A stretch of DNA of 64,000 bases from an uncultured Lachnospiraceae bacterium. GTDB lineage: Bacteria; Bacillota; Clostridia; Lachnospirales; Lachnospiraceae. The DNA is taken from positions 24,407-88,406 of the forward strand of contig CAJUHP010000012.1 of assembly GCA_910586125.1 (NCBI GenBank), read 5' to 3'. Positions 27,566 through 37,174 of this stretch are shown here, piece by piece. A program made the translations under genes and the position numbers. The notes beneath the pieces were generated by a model. The model had not been told where the DNA came from, ran no database searches, and saw only the letters and a program-made list of their open reading frames with translations. Every line of letters starts with the position of its first letter. Position 1 is the first letter of the stretch.

Positions 27566-28972
27566 CTAGGCTTTCAGCCACAAGTCAAACCGGTATTTGC
27601 TGTATAAATACAGATATGTCTCATCTTCCATATTCTCTTTTTTCATCTGCCCCTGTATGTAGGAAAGAAACGCACTGTCCTCCATTTTGGCTTTATCATT
27701 CTCGCATAAGGCAATGATCTGTAACTCTTCCTCATAATATCTGGGATCGATAACAAAGTACTCTTCTTTGTCTCTGTTATTATAAATAAAATGGAAGATA
27801 TCTGTCTCCTCTGCTCCCGCATCCATCAGTTGTCTCTGCACCTCTTCAAACGCATTTTTGCAGGTGATAACCCAGATGATTCCTTCCGCTTTTTCCGTCA
27901 CAGAATCCGGGTTCCATACGGACACTCCCCGATAAGATTCCCCCTGTTTTTTCTGATCATTATCGCAGAACGCATAGGGCAAAATGCCTCTGTTTAAAAA
28001 AATATCACATACGTCTCTTCCTTGATCGGTAAATCCCCACAGTATCACTTTTTTCTCTTTGGAACATACCTCAAAGAGATGTTTCAGCTCCCGGAGATCC
28101 TCACCTGGCTCCCGGCACTTTTGAAAAAGGGATTGATACGCATATGAATCCTTAAACAATTCGGCGGTTTCCCACCACAAATCCGAGCTTTTATATTTTT
28201 TGTTTAGCCAAGGCTTATATCTTGATATCAGATGCAAAATAAACGGTTGATTCCAATCCGCTCCTCCTTGTTCTCCTGCGGATCTCCTCTCAAATCTGAG
28301 CTTTGCCGTATTGCCGGTATAATGCTGATACCGATTATATCTCACCGGCAATATCTTGATCGCCTCATAGCAGCATAGGTTTATTACATCCTGATCCTCA
28401 TATGGATTTTTCTGTTTTGCCTGAAGCAGGAATTTTTCAGTCATATTGTCATTACGCAATTTGGTTAAATTCATAACCAATACTCCCGCATTCACATACG
28501 TTTCCGCAGAAGGCATATTCTTTTTTAGATGTTCATTGAAAAAGATAAAATAATCCCTTCCAAAGAGTCGGTGGCAGTCCTGAACCCCAGCCACATAGTA
28601 ATCCTCAATATCTGCCGAAAAAAGTTCCTGTATATCGCCATTGACCAGAATATCGCTGTCCAAATACACACACTTCTCATAGTCTTTGACAAGTTCGGGG
28701 ATCAATAAACGGAAGTAGCTGGAGTGTGACAAATGCTTGTGATAAAGTTTTGCATCGTCAAACGCACTCTCATCCACCATCCGAATCTCAAACATAAAAT
28801 TACGGTACGTTTTGCTTAATACAGCAACAAATTCCTTGGTATACGGTTCGATTTTATCCTTCGATAATACAATAAAATGTATTTCCGCCTTTGAGTTTTT
28901 AAGGATGGAATGCATTACTGTAAAGACCTGTAAAATATAAGATTTATCTATGCCAAAAACTATGGGTATCAT
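27566..28972 (-). CDS. GT8-family glycosyltransferase with C-terminal Rossmann-like module
   Basis: The 468-residue protein has a GT8 N-terminal domain: IPIVFGIDKSYILQVFTVMHSIL, the DxD motif in YLDSDILVNGDI, and VNAGVLVMNL. GT8 enzymes are retaining galactosyl/glucosyl-type transferases (LgtC relatives). From about residue 310 it carries the shared module (KKVILWGFTDQGRDV... FCDNDQKKQGESYRGVSVWNP). AGGAGAAGAAG precedes ATG 28972. The sugar donor is unknown. Confidence 0.88.
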   Translation of the reverse strand: MIPIVFGIDKSYILQVFTVMHSILKNSKAEIHFIVLSKDKIEPYTKEFVAVLSKTYRNFMFEIRMVDESAFDDAKLYHKHLSHSSYFRLLIPELVKDYEKCVYLDSDILVNGDIQELFSADIEDYYVAGVQDCHRLFGRDYFIFFNEHLKKNMPSAETYVNAGVLVMNLTKLRNDNMTEKFLLQAKQKNPYEDQDVINLCCYEAIKILPVRYNRYQHYTGNTAKLRFERRSAGEQGGADWNQPFILHLISRYKPWLNKKYKSSDLWWETAELFKDSYAYQSLFQKCREPGEDLRELKHLFEVCSKEKKVILWGFTDQGRDVCDIFLNRGILPYAFCDNDQKKQGESYRGVSVWNPDSVTEKAEGIIWVITCKNAFEEVQRQLMDAGAEETDIFHFIYNNRDKEEYFVIDPRYYEEELQIIALCENDKAKMEDSAFLSYIQGQMKKENMEDETYLYLYSKYRFDLWLKA

Positions 28973-29025
28973 CTTCTTCTCCTAAAAACTTCATAATGAT
29001 TCTGCCTTACAGAGATACGCTGGCG

Positions 29026-30798
29026 TTACATTCTTTCTTCATCTCTGGGAAACCAATCAAATATATGATCTTGCGGAACCATTTCGTATAATCCCTCTCG
29101 AAGCTCCTCATAGATCCCAGGGCTGTCGCTGCATATAATAAAAAGAAACTGGCTAACATCTATTTCTTTCAGCTTTTCTAAAGATAGAATTTTCTTGTCT
29201 TTCTCCGCTAAATGATTATCTACAATCAGCGAGATTTCCATATGCTTCTCTTCTATCCAGCCTTTCATTTTCCTTCCCAACATTCCATAGGGATATACGG
29301 CCAACTTTTTTCTTCTTGTTTCGCAAATCTCTTTTATTTGATTTAATTTCTGTTCGATTTTTAATTGTTCATATTTTTCCCGCAACAATTCATATTTTTG
29401 ACATCCCATAGATTGATGAAAAATCAATGTTCTTAAGATGGTACGGTAAGACTCCTCCCGTTCTTCTTGTTTGATAGAATTCGATGTTTCACCTTCTGCC
29501 AAAAATACTTTGTCCCACTTTTCCATCGTCCTTCCATTGGAATAATCTGCCACACTCCATTTTGCTTCCGAACTTAACCGGGTTCTGAATAACGGATCGG
29601 ACAGTATCTTGATTACTGCCCTGGCAGCGGCAAGAGTATCCCCTTGCTCCACCTCGATAAATCCTCTTCTATTTTTTAACAGTTCCAGATACGGCATAGA
29701 ATATGTAACCAAGGGAATTCCAAGCTGCTTACTTTCCAAAATAATCATGGGAGACGACTCATACGCAGAGGTAATCAACAGCACGCCGGCATCCTTATAG
29801 ATCTCCTTTATATCTGTACTGTAGCCTCGATATTTTATATTCTTTTCTAACCCATTTTCTTTTATTTGGTTTTCCAACAAATATTTATCCTGATATCCAT
29901 CTGCGTTTCCGTATATATTTATAATACAATCCGGCCGTTCCTTTACAACCTCCCGCATAATAGGGACAATCTCCTGATATTGCTTTTGTCTGGAATCTAA
30001 TCTTCCAACCCATACAATATTGGCTGACTCAGCATTATATTGATAATTTTCCAGGCTTATTTCTCCTGCGGGATTGGGAATCATAATGCTCTTGATCCCT
30101 AATATGCTCCAAAATACTTCCTCTTCCCTAGATAAAACCGTCAGCATATCCGCCAAAGGATATACATCTATTTCATTTGTAAGCATATCTCTTCCGGAAG
30201 CCATATACTGTGAAAACAGTTCATGTTTTGATATCACAACCTTGATTCCCATTGATTTTGCCGCAACTAAATCATAAAACAAAAGCGGATTGGATGCGGC
30301 ATGATAACATAGGGTATCCGCCTTCTCTTCTTTTAATATTTCTAACAGTTTCGATACTCTTTGGCCGCAGCTTTTCCTTCCAGATAAAACGTCCTTTTGT
30401 TTCGGGAGCGAATATCGTTTCACTTTAGGGGGAAGTAAATAATCCTCTGCTTCTGGTTCTTCGTCTGTAATCAGAACAACATCGTAACCTGCCTGCACAA
30501 ACAAGGGCAAAAGATAAGATAAAACTCGTTCCACACCCCCCTTTCCATATCGATAATAGTAGACCGCTATTCTATGACTTTGCGGATACTGCAATTTCAG
30601 CTTGCTGCATCCTTTGAAATAGCGGGCAAGAAGATACAATTTATTTGAATATCTTTCAAAAATGACTTGCATCAGCAAGGCGATATTCCAAGTGTCCAAC
30701 CGTTTGTTTAGGTATTCACTTTTTTTTTCCTCCTCTAAATAAAACCAATCTGAAATCTCTTTCTGATATTCTATGTACTCTTTTCCCGCATGATCCAT
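29026..30798 (-). CDS. GT4-like glycosyltransferase with C-terminal Rossmann-like module
   Basis: The protein has about 590 residues. ATG 30798 is preferred over an upstream TTG (30813) because a GGGGGGAA site lies 5 bp before it. A helical N-terminal segment is followed by a GT-B core with GKGGVERVLSYLLPLF, IVWVGRLDSRQKQY and the E-x7-E region SAYESSPMIILESKQLGIPLV typical of GT4. The last 95 residues are the shared module (KKLAVYPYGMLGRKM... SLIVDNH). It probably adds a hexose during repeat-unit assembly. Confidence 0.85.
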   Translation of the reverse strand: MDHAGKEYIEYQKEISDWFYLEEEKKSEYLNKRLDTWNIALLMQVIFERYSNKLYLLARYFKGCSKLKLQYPQSHRIAVYYYRYGKGGVERVLSYLLPLFVQAGYDVVLITDEEPEAEDYLLPPKVKRYSLPKQKDVLSGRKSCGQRVSKLLEILKEEKADTLCYHAASNPLLFYDLVAAKSMGIKVVISKHELFSQYMASGRDMLTNEIDVYPLADMLTVLSREEEVFWSILGIKSIMIPNPAGEISLENYQYNAESANIVWVGRLDSRQKQYQEIVPIMREVVKERPDCIINIYGNADGYQDKYLLENQIKENGLEKNIKYRGYSTDIKEIYKDAGVLLITSAYESSPMIILESKQLGIPLVTYSMPYLELLKNRRGFIEVEQGDTLAAARAVIKILSDPLFRTRLSSEAKWSVADYSNGRTMEKWDKVFLAEGETSNSIKQEEREESYRTILRTLIFHQSMGCQKYELLREKYEQLKIEQKLNQIKEICETRRKKLAVYPYGMLGRKMKGWIEEKHMEISLIVDNHLAEKDKKILSLEKLKEIDVSQFLFIICSDSPGIYEELREGLYEMVPQDHIFDWFPRDEERM

Positions 30799-30846
30799 AT
30801 CTTCCCCCCACAATGCGCAAATTTAATATATTCCTTCCATAAGAAA

Positions 30847-31266
30847 TTAGTAATCGTAAAAAGGAATCAACAATTGTTTTTCAGGGATTACTTTTTTAAG
30901 CTTTTCATAAACCTCATGAAAATTTTTATGATTTAAAGCAACAATGACTCCTTGATTCGGTTGAATCAGAAAATGCCCCAGCTCATATACCTGTTTTTGC
31001 GTTTCACCTGTTTTGGAAACAATGTATCCTTTTACCTGTTTTCCATAATCCAGTAAAAACTGCTCTATATTTTTGGCATAGTTTCCCATACCAAACAAAT
31101 AAATATTTTTGTATTGATCACAAAACTGCAACATCTGAGTCGGGTTATAAGGCTCCGCCTTTCCTTCAAGGCATCTTTGTTGAAGATCTTCTCTCATACA
31201 CTTCACAGGATATCGTCTCACTTTTCCCCGCTCATTGTAAAAAACAAATATTCCATACCGTCTCAT
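30847..31266 (-). CDS. Stand-alone Rossmann-like module protein
   Basis: The 139-residue protein consists of a short N-terminal extension and one copy of the module that is fused to many other enzymes here (KNIYLFGMGNYAKNIEQFLLDYGKQVKGYIVSK). No catalytic domain accompanies it. It lies 15 bp downstream of the fused fucosyltransferase-like gene. The ribosome site before ATG 31266 is poor, so translation may depend on the upstream gene. It could be a subunit partner or docking factor, but no function can be assigned from sequence. Confidence 0.65.
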   Translation of the reverse strand: MRRYGIFVFYNERGKVRRYPVKCMREDLQQRCLEGKAEPYNPTQMLQFCDQYKNIYLFGMGNYAKNIEQFLLDYGKQVKGYIVSKTGETQKQVYELGHFLIQPNQGVIVALNHKNFHEVYEKLKKVIPEKQLLIPFYDY

Positions 31267-31281
31267 TGCCGTACACCAGTC

Positions 31282-32961
31282 TCAATCCTTTTTCCTAAAA
31301 GACTCGAAATCACCAATTTTTTGCCGCTGGATCTCCTCGATCAAACAAATCATCTGATCTGTCTTTTCCAGCGTCTCCATATCTTCTATTTTGGAAGCTA
31401 TAACGCCCCGGCTATATTCCAAAAAAAACAGTTTTCTTCTGTTGATATATTCATTTAATACATCCGTCAATGTGACTCTTTCTTTCTTATCTGCTATCTG
31501 CCTGACAATCTCTGCTAAATCGTGATCAAAAACAAATTTTCCCATCAGACTATAAGACTTTGGCTCATAGAACGGAAAGGCTTTTTGAGGCATCCTGCTT
31601 TCCGTATCCAAAAGGATACTCTCATTCATTTTAATTTCTAATTTCTTTGTCCCCCATATATATGCGCCGTCAAAGGCCTCCGCCTTGTTATACAACTCTG
31701 CCACAAGTCCCGCCCCATGAGAAAAATAATCGGCGTAGAGCAAAACCAGCTTTGATGTCGGCATAAAATCCGGATTATGCAGCATATACTCTACAACATC
31801 ATAGTTATCTGATATTACATAGTTGATCTGTATTCCAAAGTTCTCCCCGCTGCCTATGATATCCTGATATTCTTCCTTGAGTTTTTCTGATAAAATTACA
31901 TCCACTTTCTCTATTTTCAGCAGCTCAAGCGTATTCAGCGCATAAAACAAAATGGGTTTATTGCCCAGAAAAAGCATCTTTTCCTGAACTTTTTCCAGAA
32001 AGCTTCCCACCACAATTCCCTTTGGCCGATTACATCCATGATATAAAAATGTATAGGAATCGCCAGTACCTTCCCGCATCAAAGATGCCAACGCACCGCC
32101 TCCGCAAGCAGAATAAATGCACGCGGAAGCTCTTGAGACAACATAGAGCGAATAGAGATACTTTAAATCTCTTTCATATCCATTCTCTCCACGGTTCACA
32201 GCATTTAACGTATTGCTTCCCAGATGATCATATCTTTTTGCATCAGCAAAATACACTTTTCCCGGATACTTCTCTTTAAAGGCATCAAAAACACTTTGAT
32301 CTTCCGTTGCCAGAAAAATCTTGCCGCTATTTTTTCTGTTTATTAATGAATCTATTTCAGAAAAAACTTCTTCTGCCGAAACCGCACATGGATGACTGAC
32401 TGGTTTTAATTCCCTATAATCCGTTCCCCTCACCAGAACGCCTATGAGCTCTTTGATCTCTAATTTCTGGCTGGCAATATGATCGTCAAAATACTCTTTC
32501 CATTCCTTTTTTAGACGGACATATCGTTGAAAAATATTCCGCCACGCTTCCATACGCTCATTTTGAAAATCCACCATATCTTCATAGTTCAGAGAATATT
32601 TAAAACCTATTTTTCTCACATCGTCTACTACAAAAAAATCGCCGCTCTCATATGCTGTTTCTAGCCCTACATGACACGGCTGTTCAAAAAAATATTCCCA
32701 CACATTTTCTTTACCCGCCTTGGAGGCATCATATAACGGAAGCTTACAATTTTTCCAGTCAACCACCGGAATATACTTATTCTCTATTGCGAAACGAATC
32801 CCATTTAACGTATACAATATGTACCAGCCAAGCCCTGCTGTCGCAGTCAGATAACTTCCCATCTTTAATATCATATACTTCTTGTCTGTTTCCAGTTTCG
32901 CATCCAAAGTGGCGTTACGCCATTTTGTATAGGTGCCATTATCCATTATCCTGTCTCCCAT
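31282..32961 (-). CDS. Fusion: fucosyltransferase-like domain plus degenerate RmlA-like nucleotidyltransferase domain
   Basis: In this 559-residue protein residues 1 to about 310 resemble alpha-fucosyltransferases of the GT11/GT23 type (GVLVRGTDYRELKP, then a Rossmann half with IFLATEDQSVFDAF). Residues from about 315 follow the RmlA (glucose-1-phosphate nucleotidyltransferase) order: GIVVG..., LGNKPILFYALNTL, VILSEKLKEEYQDIIGSGENFGIQINYVIS, LLYADYFSHG and RVTLTDVLNEYINRRKL. The GGxGTRL loop that holds the nucleotide is missing between GIVVG and LGNKP, so this half is probably not an active nucleotidyltransferase. Starts at 32961 or 32946 are both possible. Confidence 0.65.
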   Translation of the reverse strand: MGDRIMDNGTYTKWRNATLDAKLETDKKYMILKMGSYLTATAGLGWYILYTLNGIRFAIENKYIPVVDWKNCKLPLYDASKAGKENVWEYFFEQPCHVGLETAYESGDFFVVDDVRKIGFKYSLNYEDMVDFQNERMEAWRNIFQRYVRLKKEWKEYFDDHIASQKLEIKELIGVLVRGTDYRELKPVSHPCAVSAEEVFSEIDSLINRKNSGKIFLATEDQSVFDAFKEKYPGKVYFADAKRYDHLGSNTLNAVNRGENGYERDLKYLYSLYVVSRASACIYSACGGGALASLMREGTGDSYTFLYHGCNRPKGIVVGSFLEKVQEKMLFLGNKPILFYALNTLELLKIEKVDVILSEKLKEEYQDIIGSGENFGIQINYVISDNYDVVEYMLHNPDFMPTSKLVLLYADYFSHGAGLVAELYNKAEAFDGAYIWGTKKLEIKMNESILLDTESRMPQKAFPFYEPKSYSLMGKFVFDHDLAEIVRQIADKKERVTLTDVLNEYINRRKLFFLEYSRGVIASKIEDMETLEKTDQMICLIEEIQRQKIGDFESFRKKD

Positions 32962-32976
32962 TATCTTCTAGCGGTC

Positions 32977-34365
32977 TCAGCCATTGAGCATAGCTATCAA
33001 ATGATCTCCAAACATATCCATCGAAAAATGCGCCTCGTAAGTTTCTCTGGCCCTCCATCCTATTTCTCCTAATTTCTCTTGATTATCCATACACCACATA
33101 ATCTTTTCGGCCAAATCCTCAGATTTTTCCGTAGAAAAAATCAATCCATTGCGATAAGTATCAATATAACTCGCCATTCCGGAGGAGTCAGAAATAATGC
33201 AGACCTTTCCCAGCATCATTGCTTCGGTGGCTACAATTGACATGGTTTCTTCGCGGGAAGAAATAACCAGTACATCTATTGTCTGGTTGATTTTAATAAT
33301 CTCATTATGGGTCATCTCTCCCAGCAAATAAACATTAGAATATTTCTTAACGCGCTCATTGATCATACGGCCGTATTCATCGTTTGTATTTCTTCCAATT
33401 ATTTTAAATACCGGAAAACTTCCCTTATAATCCAGATTTTCAATCGCGTCTAAGAATATATCCTGCCCTTTTATATACTGAATGTGACCAATCACCGCAA
33501 ATGTCAAAGGCCTATCATTTCCAATGACTTCCTTTGTTCTCTCATCCGGAATTCCATATGGCAGCAATCTCATAGATTTTACAAAATATCTATCAAGAAA
33601 ATTTTGTTTTGCTATGGAACTAACTGCGCATATATTTAATTTCTCTAATAAAATTCCCTCTCGGATCTCCTCATCCCAATAATTCATGAATTCATATACT
33701 TTCTTTGGCTCATGCAGCCACAACAGAACCTTCCTGCTGCCTGCAACCGCTATTGCACAGCATATCATCTGCAGCGTATTAACAAGAACAAAACGATAAT
33801 CATTTGTCCAATATAATTCCTCTTCACAGGCATGAGACAAATTTGTATATAGAATACTATGAATTCCCTTTTTCTCCATCTCTTTTATAAAATCATCAAC
33901 GCCTTTTGGCGCTGCGATCGTAATCTCATACCCCTTTTTTTGAAGCGCTATTGCCGCATATACGGCGGCCATTGAGCCGCCATTATAATCCAGGGCCGTC
34001 GTAATAATAAGACCTTGTTTTTTTCTGCTCTTCTCTTCTTTACACCAAGAAGAACTATGTATTTTTTCCAGATCTCTTTTACTCTGTATACGCTTAAAAT
34101 ATTCTATATAGCGTTCAATCTTTCTCCGATCGCATCCTGCTTTCCATAATTGATGTTTCATTTCCAAAGCATGCACACTCATTAAGACAATTTTATCATA
34201 GCTTAAATTTGAGATATCATCTGGATTGTATATTGTAATTCCATCAATCTTCGTTCCCCATAAACGAGGGTTATTATCTAATAAGGCAATTATTTCGTCG
34301 TCTTTCCCCATATATGCCTTGTTCAGATTATAAATTTGCCCCACGCCAAACACGGCTATCTTCAT
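32977..34365 (-). CDS. GT4-family glycosyltransferase with N-terminal Rossmann-like module
   Basis: The 462-residue protein begins directly with the shared module (MKIAVFGVGQIYNLNKAY... ALLDNNPRLWGTKIDGITIYNPDD, residues 1-85). A GT-B domain follows, with LDYNGGSMAAVYAAIAL, AVIGHIQYIKGQDIFLDAI and VISSREETMSIVATEAMMLGK, the GT4 nucleotide-sugar binding region. In other family members of the locus the module sits at the other end. It is probably a retaining glycosyltransferase of glycan assembly. Confidence 0.88.
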   Translation of the reverse strand: MKIAVFGVGQIYNLNKAYMGKDDEIIALLDNNPRLWGTKIDGITIYNPDDISNLSYDKIVLMSVHALEMKHQLWKAGCDRRKIERYIEYFKRIQSKRDLEKIHSSSWCKEEKSRKKQGLIITTALDYNGGSMAAVYAAIALQKKGYEITIAAPKGVDDFIKEMEKKGIHSILYTNLSHACEEELYWTNDYRFVLVNTLQMICCAIAVAGSRKVLLWLHEPKKVYEFMNYWDEEIREGILLEKLNICAVSSIAKQNFLDRYFVKSMRLLPYGIPDERTKEVIGNDRPLTFAVIGHIQYIKGQDIFLDAIENLDYKGSFPVFKIIGRNTNDEYGRMINERVKKYSNVYLLGEMTHNEIIKINQTIDVLVISSREETMSIVATEAMMLGKVCIISDSSGMASYIDTYRNGLIFSTEKSEDLAEKIMWCMDNQEKLGEIGWRARETYEAHFSMDMFGDHLIAMLNG

Positions 34366-34451
34366 TATCTCTACCCACTTTCTTACAGCGGCTCTAAAAA
34401 GCCTATTCTTATTTATCCTATCTTGAGGTTGCTTTTTTAATCTCTGTTTTT

Positions 34452-35975
34452 CTATCTCAAGTCATTTTCATACAATATCGTCTCCAGAGATATCATTTTA
34501 TACTTTCCTTTTTTTCGCATCTCTTTGCAAATCGATTCATATTCAAAAACTGCGCTGACAATTACAGCCTCTATTTCTGGAAACGTATCGGTCGGCAGAT
34601 ATACCTTATAATCCGTCTCTATACTCTCCCCTCTCCGATCAATAATAAAATCTATGATAACATTGCTGTTATGCAGTTCTTTGCATAAATGTCTTCCTAA
34701 AATCCCGTATCCATATACCGCAATCTTTTTATATCCTGCCTGCCTTATCCATTCGGCAACGGAAAAACCTTTTTCCCGCAGTACCAGCCAATCATCTAAA
34801 AGATGTAAATAATAAGAATCCTTTTTTTCTATTTTCTGAATTCTGACATTTTTTTGTCTACCTTCCTTTATGTCTGATTCCAAAATCGCTTTATACTTTG
34901 CAAGCCGATATTTATAATTTTTTTTAGCATATAAAACAGCCTTTAAATATTTATCTCCATGTTCCTCGTCGGGTTCCAGGTACATTCCTTCTCCCCATTC
35001 ATTCCACGCATTGATAAATACCAGATCCGCCCCATATGCCTCACTCTTGGCTAATAACTCCGTTAAATAATAAGAAAATTTTTCTGGTGTAGCATGTGCT
35101 ACAACACACCCTTTCATTCCTCTGCGCGGTGTATCATCAAATCCGACCACGCCTTCAAAAAATGTTTTTCCCTCCGCCGGTTCTGCAAGTATATAATTCC
35201 ACATATCATCATATTCCAACAGATTCATGCCTTCTATGGAGCGTTTCCAAGATAACGGAATTTCTCTCATACTTTTTGTCGGCTGGTGCTGCATTTTAGC
35301 ACAGATGCAGGAATCCTCCGATATATTTTCTTTGTATCCCACCAGGTAAATCCCAGGTAAACCATGTAAAAGCGCTAATTCTTCCCAACACGCTATCATC
35401 TCGTTGAGACAGAATATTTCGGATGCTTTATAAATTAAAAACAAAGGTTTTCCATCCACCTTGATGTATCTTTTATCCATAAAAAAAGGAAGTAAATATG
35501 TAAAATGCTCTTCCCATTGTTTTTCTCTGCCATACTTCTGCTCTAATAAAATTCCATCTCCCGCCATTCCTTCTTCATATGTGTCAGCCCATACATTTTT
35601 ATCCTGGATTTTGCTCCAGGATCTGGCCCATGTCTCATTTGCCCAACAGAAACAAAAAGGAATATCAATATCAGACCAATTTAAGAGGTTATTGGCCGGT
35701 TTTTCTAAAATCTGTCTGCCATCTCGAAACCAGTAATGATATATACATAATCCGTCAACCCCATATTTTTTCATGAGTTCGGATTGCCATATCATTGTAT
35801 TCTTATCCATCAAATCATAATAATTCTCATTTTGAGGAATCCGAGGCTGCCTATGTTCTAAATAATATTTTTGCGCTCCCCGTACGGCAGTCCACTCTGT
35901 AAATCCTTCTCCCCACCACATATCGTTTTCCGGGACTCTATGAAATTGCGGTAAATACATTGCGATTACTTTCAT
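34452..35975 (-). CDS. WbsX-like (GH99-like) protein with C-terminal Rossmann-like module
   Basis: The 507-residue protein starts MKVIAMYLPQFHRVPENDMWWGEGFTEWTAV, the hallmark of the WbsX family found in O-antigen, capsule and rhamnan clusters, and contains INAWNEWGEGMYLEPD. Family members have a GH99-like TIM barrel and are thought to act as glycosyltransferases or endo-acting glycosidases; the activity is not settled. The last 90 residues are the shared module (KKIAVYGYGILGRHLCKEL). The start has GAGGAAG 8 bp upstream. Confidence 0.87.
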   Translation of the reverse strand: MKVIAMYLPQFHRVPENDMWWGEGFTEWTAVRGAQKYYLEHRQPRIPQNENYYDLMDKNTMIWQSELMKKYGVDGLCIYHYWFRDGRQILEKPANNLLNWSDIDIPFCFCWANETWARSWSKIQDKNVWADTYEEGMAGDGILLEQKYGREKQWEEHFTYLLPFFMDKRYIKVDGKPLFLIYKASEIFCLNEMIACWEELALLHGLPGIYLVGYKENISEDSCICAKMQHQPTKSMREIPLSWKRSIEGMNLLEYDDMWNYILAEPAEGKTFFEGVVGFDDTPRRGMKGCVVAHATPEKFSYYLTELLAKSEAYGADLVFINAWNEWGEGMYLEPDEEHGDKYLKAVLYAKKNYKYRLAKYKAILESDIKEGRQKNVRIQKIEKKDSYYLHLLDDWLVLREKGFSVAEWIRQAGYKKIAVYGYGILGRHLCKELHNSNVIIDFIIDRRGESIETDYKVYLPTDTFPEIEAVIVSAVFEYESICKEMRKKGKYKMISLETILYENDLR

Positions 35976-36008
35976 AAATTTTTCTTCCTCACATAGAAAG
36001 CACTTCTT

Positions 36009-37136
36009 TCAATGCTTGCAGGTAAGCAACATCCTCCAAATAGTTTTGCCGATATTGGTTCTTTTTCTGTCCGCAACTTTGTTATTGTCTCTCGTAATAA
36101 GGCATTCCAAATACCCCTCTTTTTCGTAAATAGTGCTTCCCTTTTCTAAATTGACTTTTTCGATTTCCCATCCGTCTGCTTCTGATTTTATCCAGAAAAT
36201 TTTCCCGCTTTGCTTTTCTATTTTTAAAATATACCCACTTGTCCTGCAAGCGAAATAATATGCTGTAGCATTTTCACAATATCCATAATATTTTGACCAA
36301 TGCTTTTTGTCGGAGTCATATGAAAAATTTGCGGGATAATCCCTATATATAGCTGCCTCGTAATGATTGCAATTGATTTGAACGATATCTTGCGCCTTCG
36401 CTGGCAATATGATAATCCAATCCATCGTACAACAAATACGAGAAGCTGTGTTTTTCTTTGAATAAACTGGTAGATTATAATCTATTTTATTCAGCGTTTC
36501 TTTTTTTACATCCCATTGAAAAACCGTTCCATCTTCCAATAAAATATATATTTTATCTTCCTTTATGGCAGCATGCACGCATCGCTTTAAATTTTCTTGC
36601 AGTTTATGCACCCTCCATACGTTTTCCCCTGCCGCATATTCCAATATTTTATTTCCGTTTTGCGGAAAAACAAAAAAACTTTTTTCTATTTTACATCCGC
36701 ATATATATTTGTCCTCTCCTACATCCGGATATGTAACACTTCTCACTTCTTCCTTACCGGTATCAAACACAACGAATTTTCCTGCTTCTCTTGTGAAAAT
36801 ATAGATATCGTTATCCAGTATATCCATATATGCAAAATTTGCATCTACACTATGGAAACAAGCAATCTCGTAATAGGAAACCTCATAGGTATCTATATTA
36901 TACTTTATTAGATACTCCCCTCTTATATCTAAAGCATATAAGTTTCGTCCATGCAATATCTCTAAGTCTATTGCTTTTTCTCTCAGATTCTCTTTTGAAT
37001 ATGCTGGCAAAATTGTTATTTCGCCAGTTTTTATATTTTGTTTCATTGGAAGTGAATTCAGCGATGAGAAAAAATAAAGACTGTCTTCACTATAAATACA
37101 ATCTCTAAAAGATACGGTCTCCAATCTGCGATTCAT
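36009..37136 (-). CDS. Predicted beta-propeller protein of unknown function
   Basis: The 375-residue protein consists of repeated beta-strand-rich units of roughly 45-50 residues (for example NLYALDIRGEYLIKYNIDTYEV, DIYIFTREAGKFVVFDTGKEEV, KIYILLEDGTVFQWDVKKETL), as in six- to eight-bladed propellers. There is no signal peptide or membrane helix. AAGAGGGT sits just before ATG 37136. It lies between the WbsX-like gene and a glycosyltransferase gene; a scaffolding or ligand-sensing role is possible but unproven. Confidence 0.6.
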   Translation of the reverse strand: MNRRLETVSFRDCIYSEDSLYFFSSLNSLPMKQNIKTGEITILPAYSKENLREKAIDLEILHGRNLYALDIRGEYLIKYNIDTYEVSYYEIACFHSVDANFAYMDILDNDIYIFTREAGKFVVFDTGKEEVRSVTYPDVGEDKYICGCKIEKSFFVFPQNGNKILEYAAGENVWRVHKLQENLKRCVHAAIKEDKIYILLEDGTVFQWDVKKETLNKIDYNLPVYSKKNTASRICCTMDWIIILPAKAQDIVQINCNHYEAAIYRDYPANFSYDSDKKHWSKYYGYCENATAYYFACRTSGYILKIEKQSGKIFWIKSEADGWEIEKVNLEKGSTIYEKEGYLECLITRDNNKVADRKRTNIGKTIWRMLLTCKH

Positions 37137-37174
37137 ACCCTCTTTTCACTCCTAAACTTTAAAACTCTAAGTAT

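Noticed and set aside
30799..30813. TTG start giving five extra residues to the GT4-like protein
   Set aside because: The added bases include the G-rich ribosome site used by the ATG at 30798.
31600..32020. Functional RmlA-type nucleotidyltransferase
   Set aside because: The nucleotide-binding GGxGTRL loop is missing from the domain.
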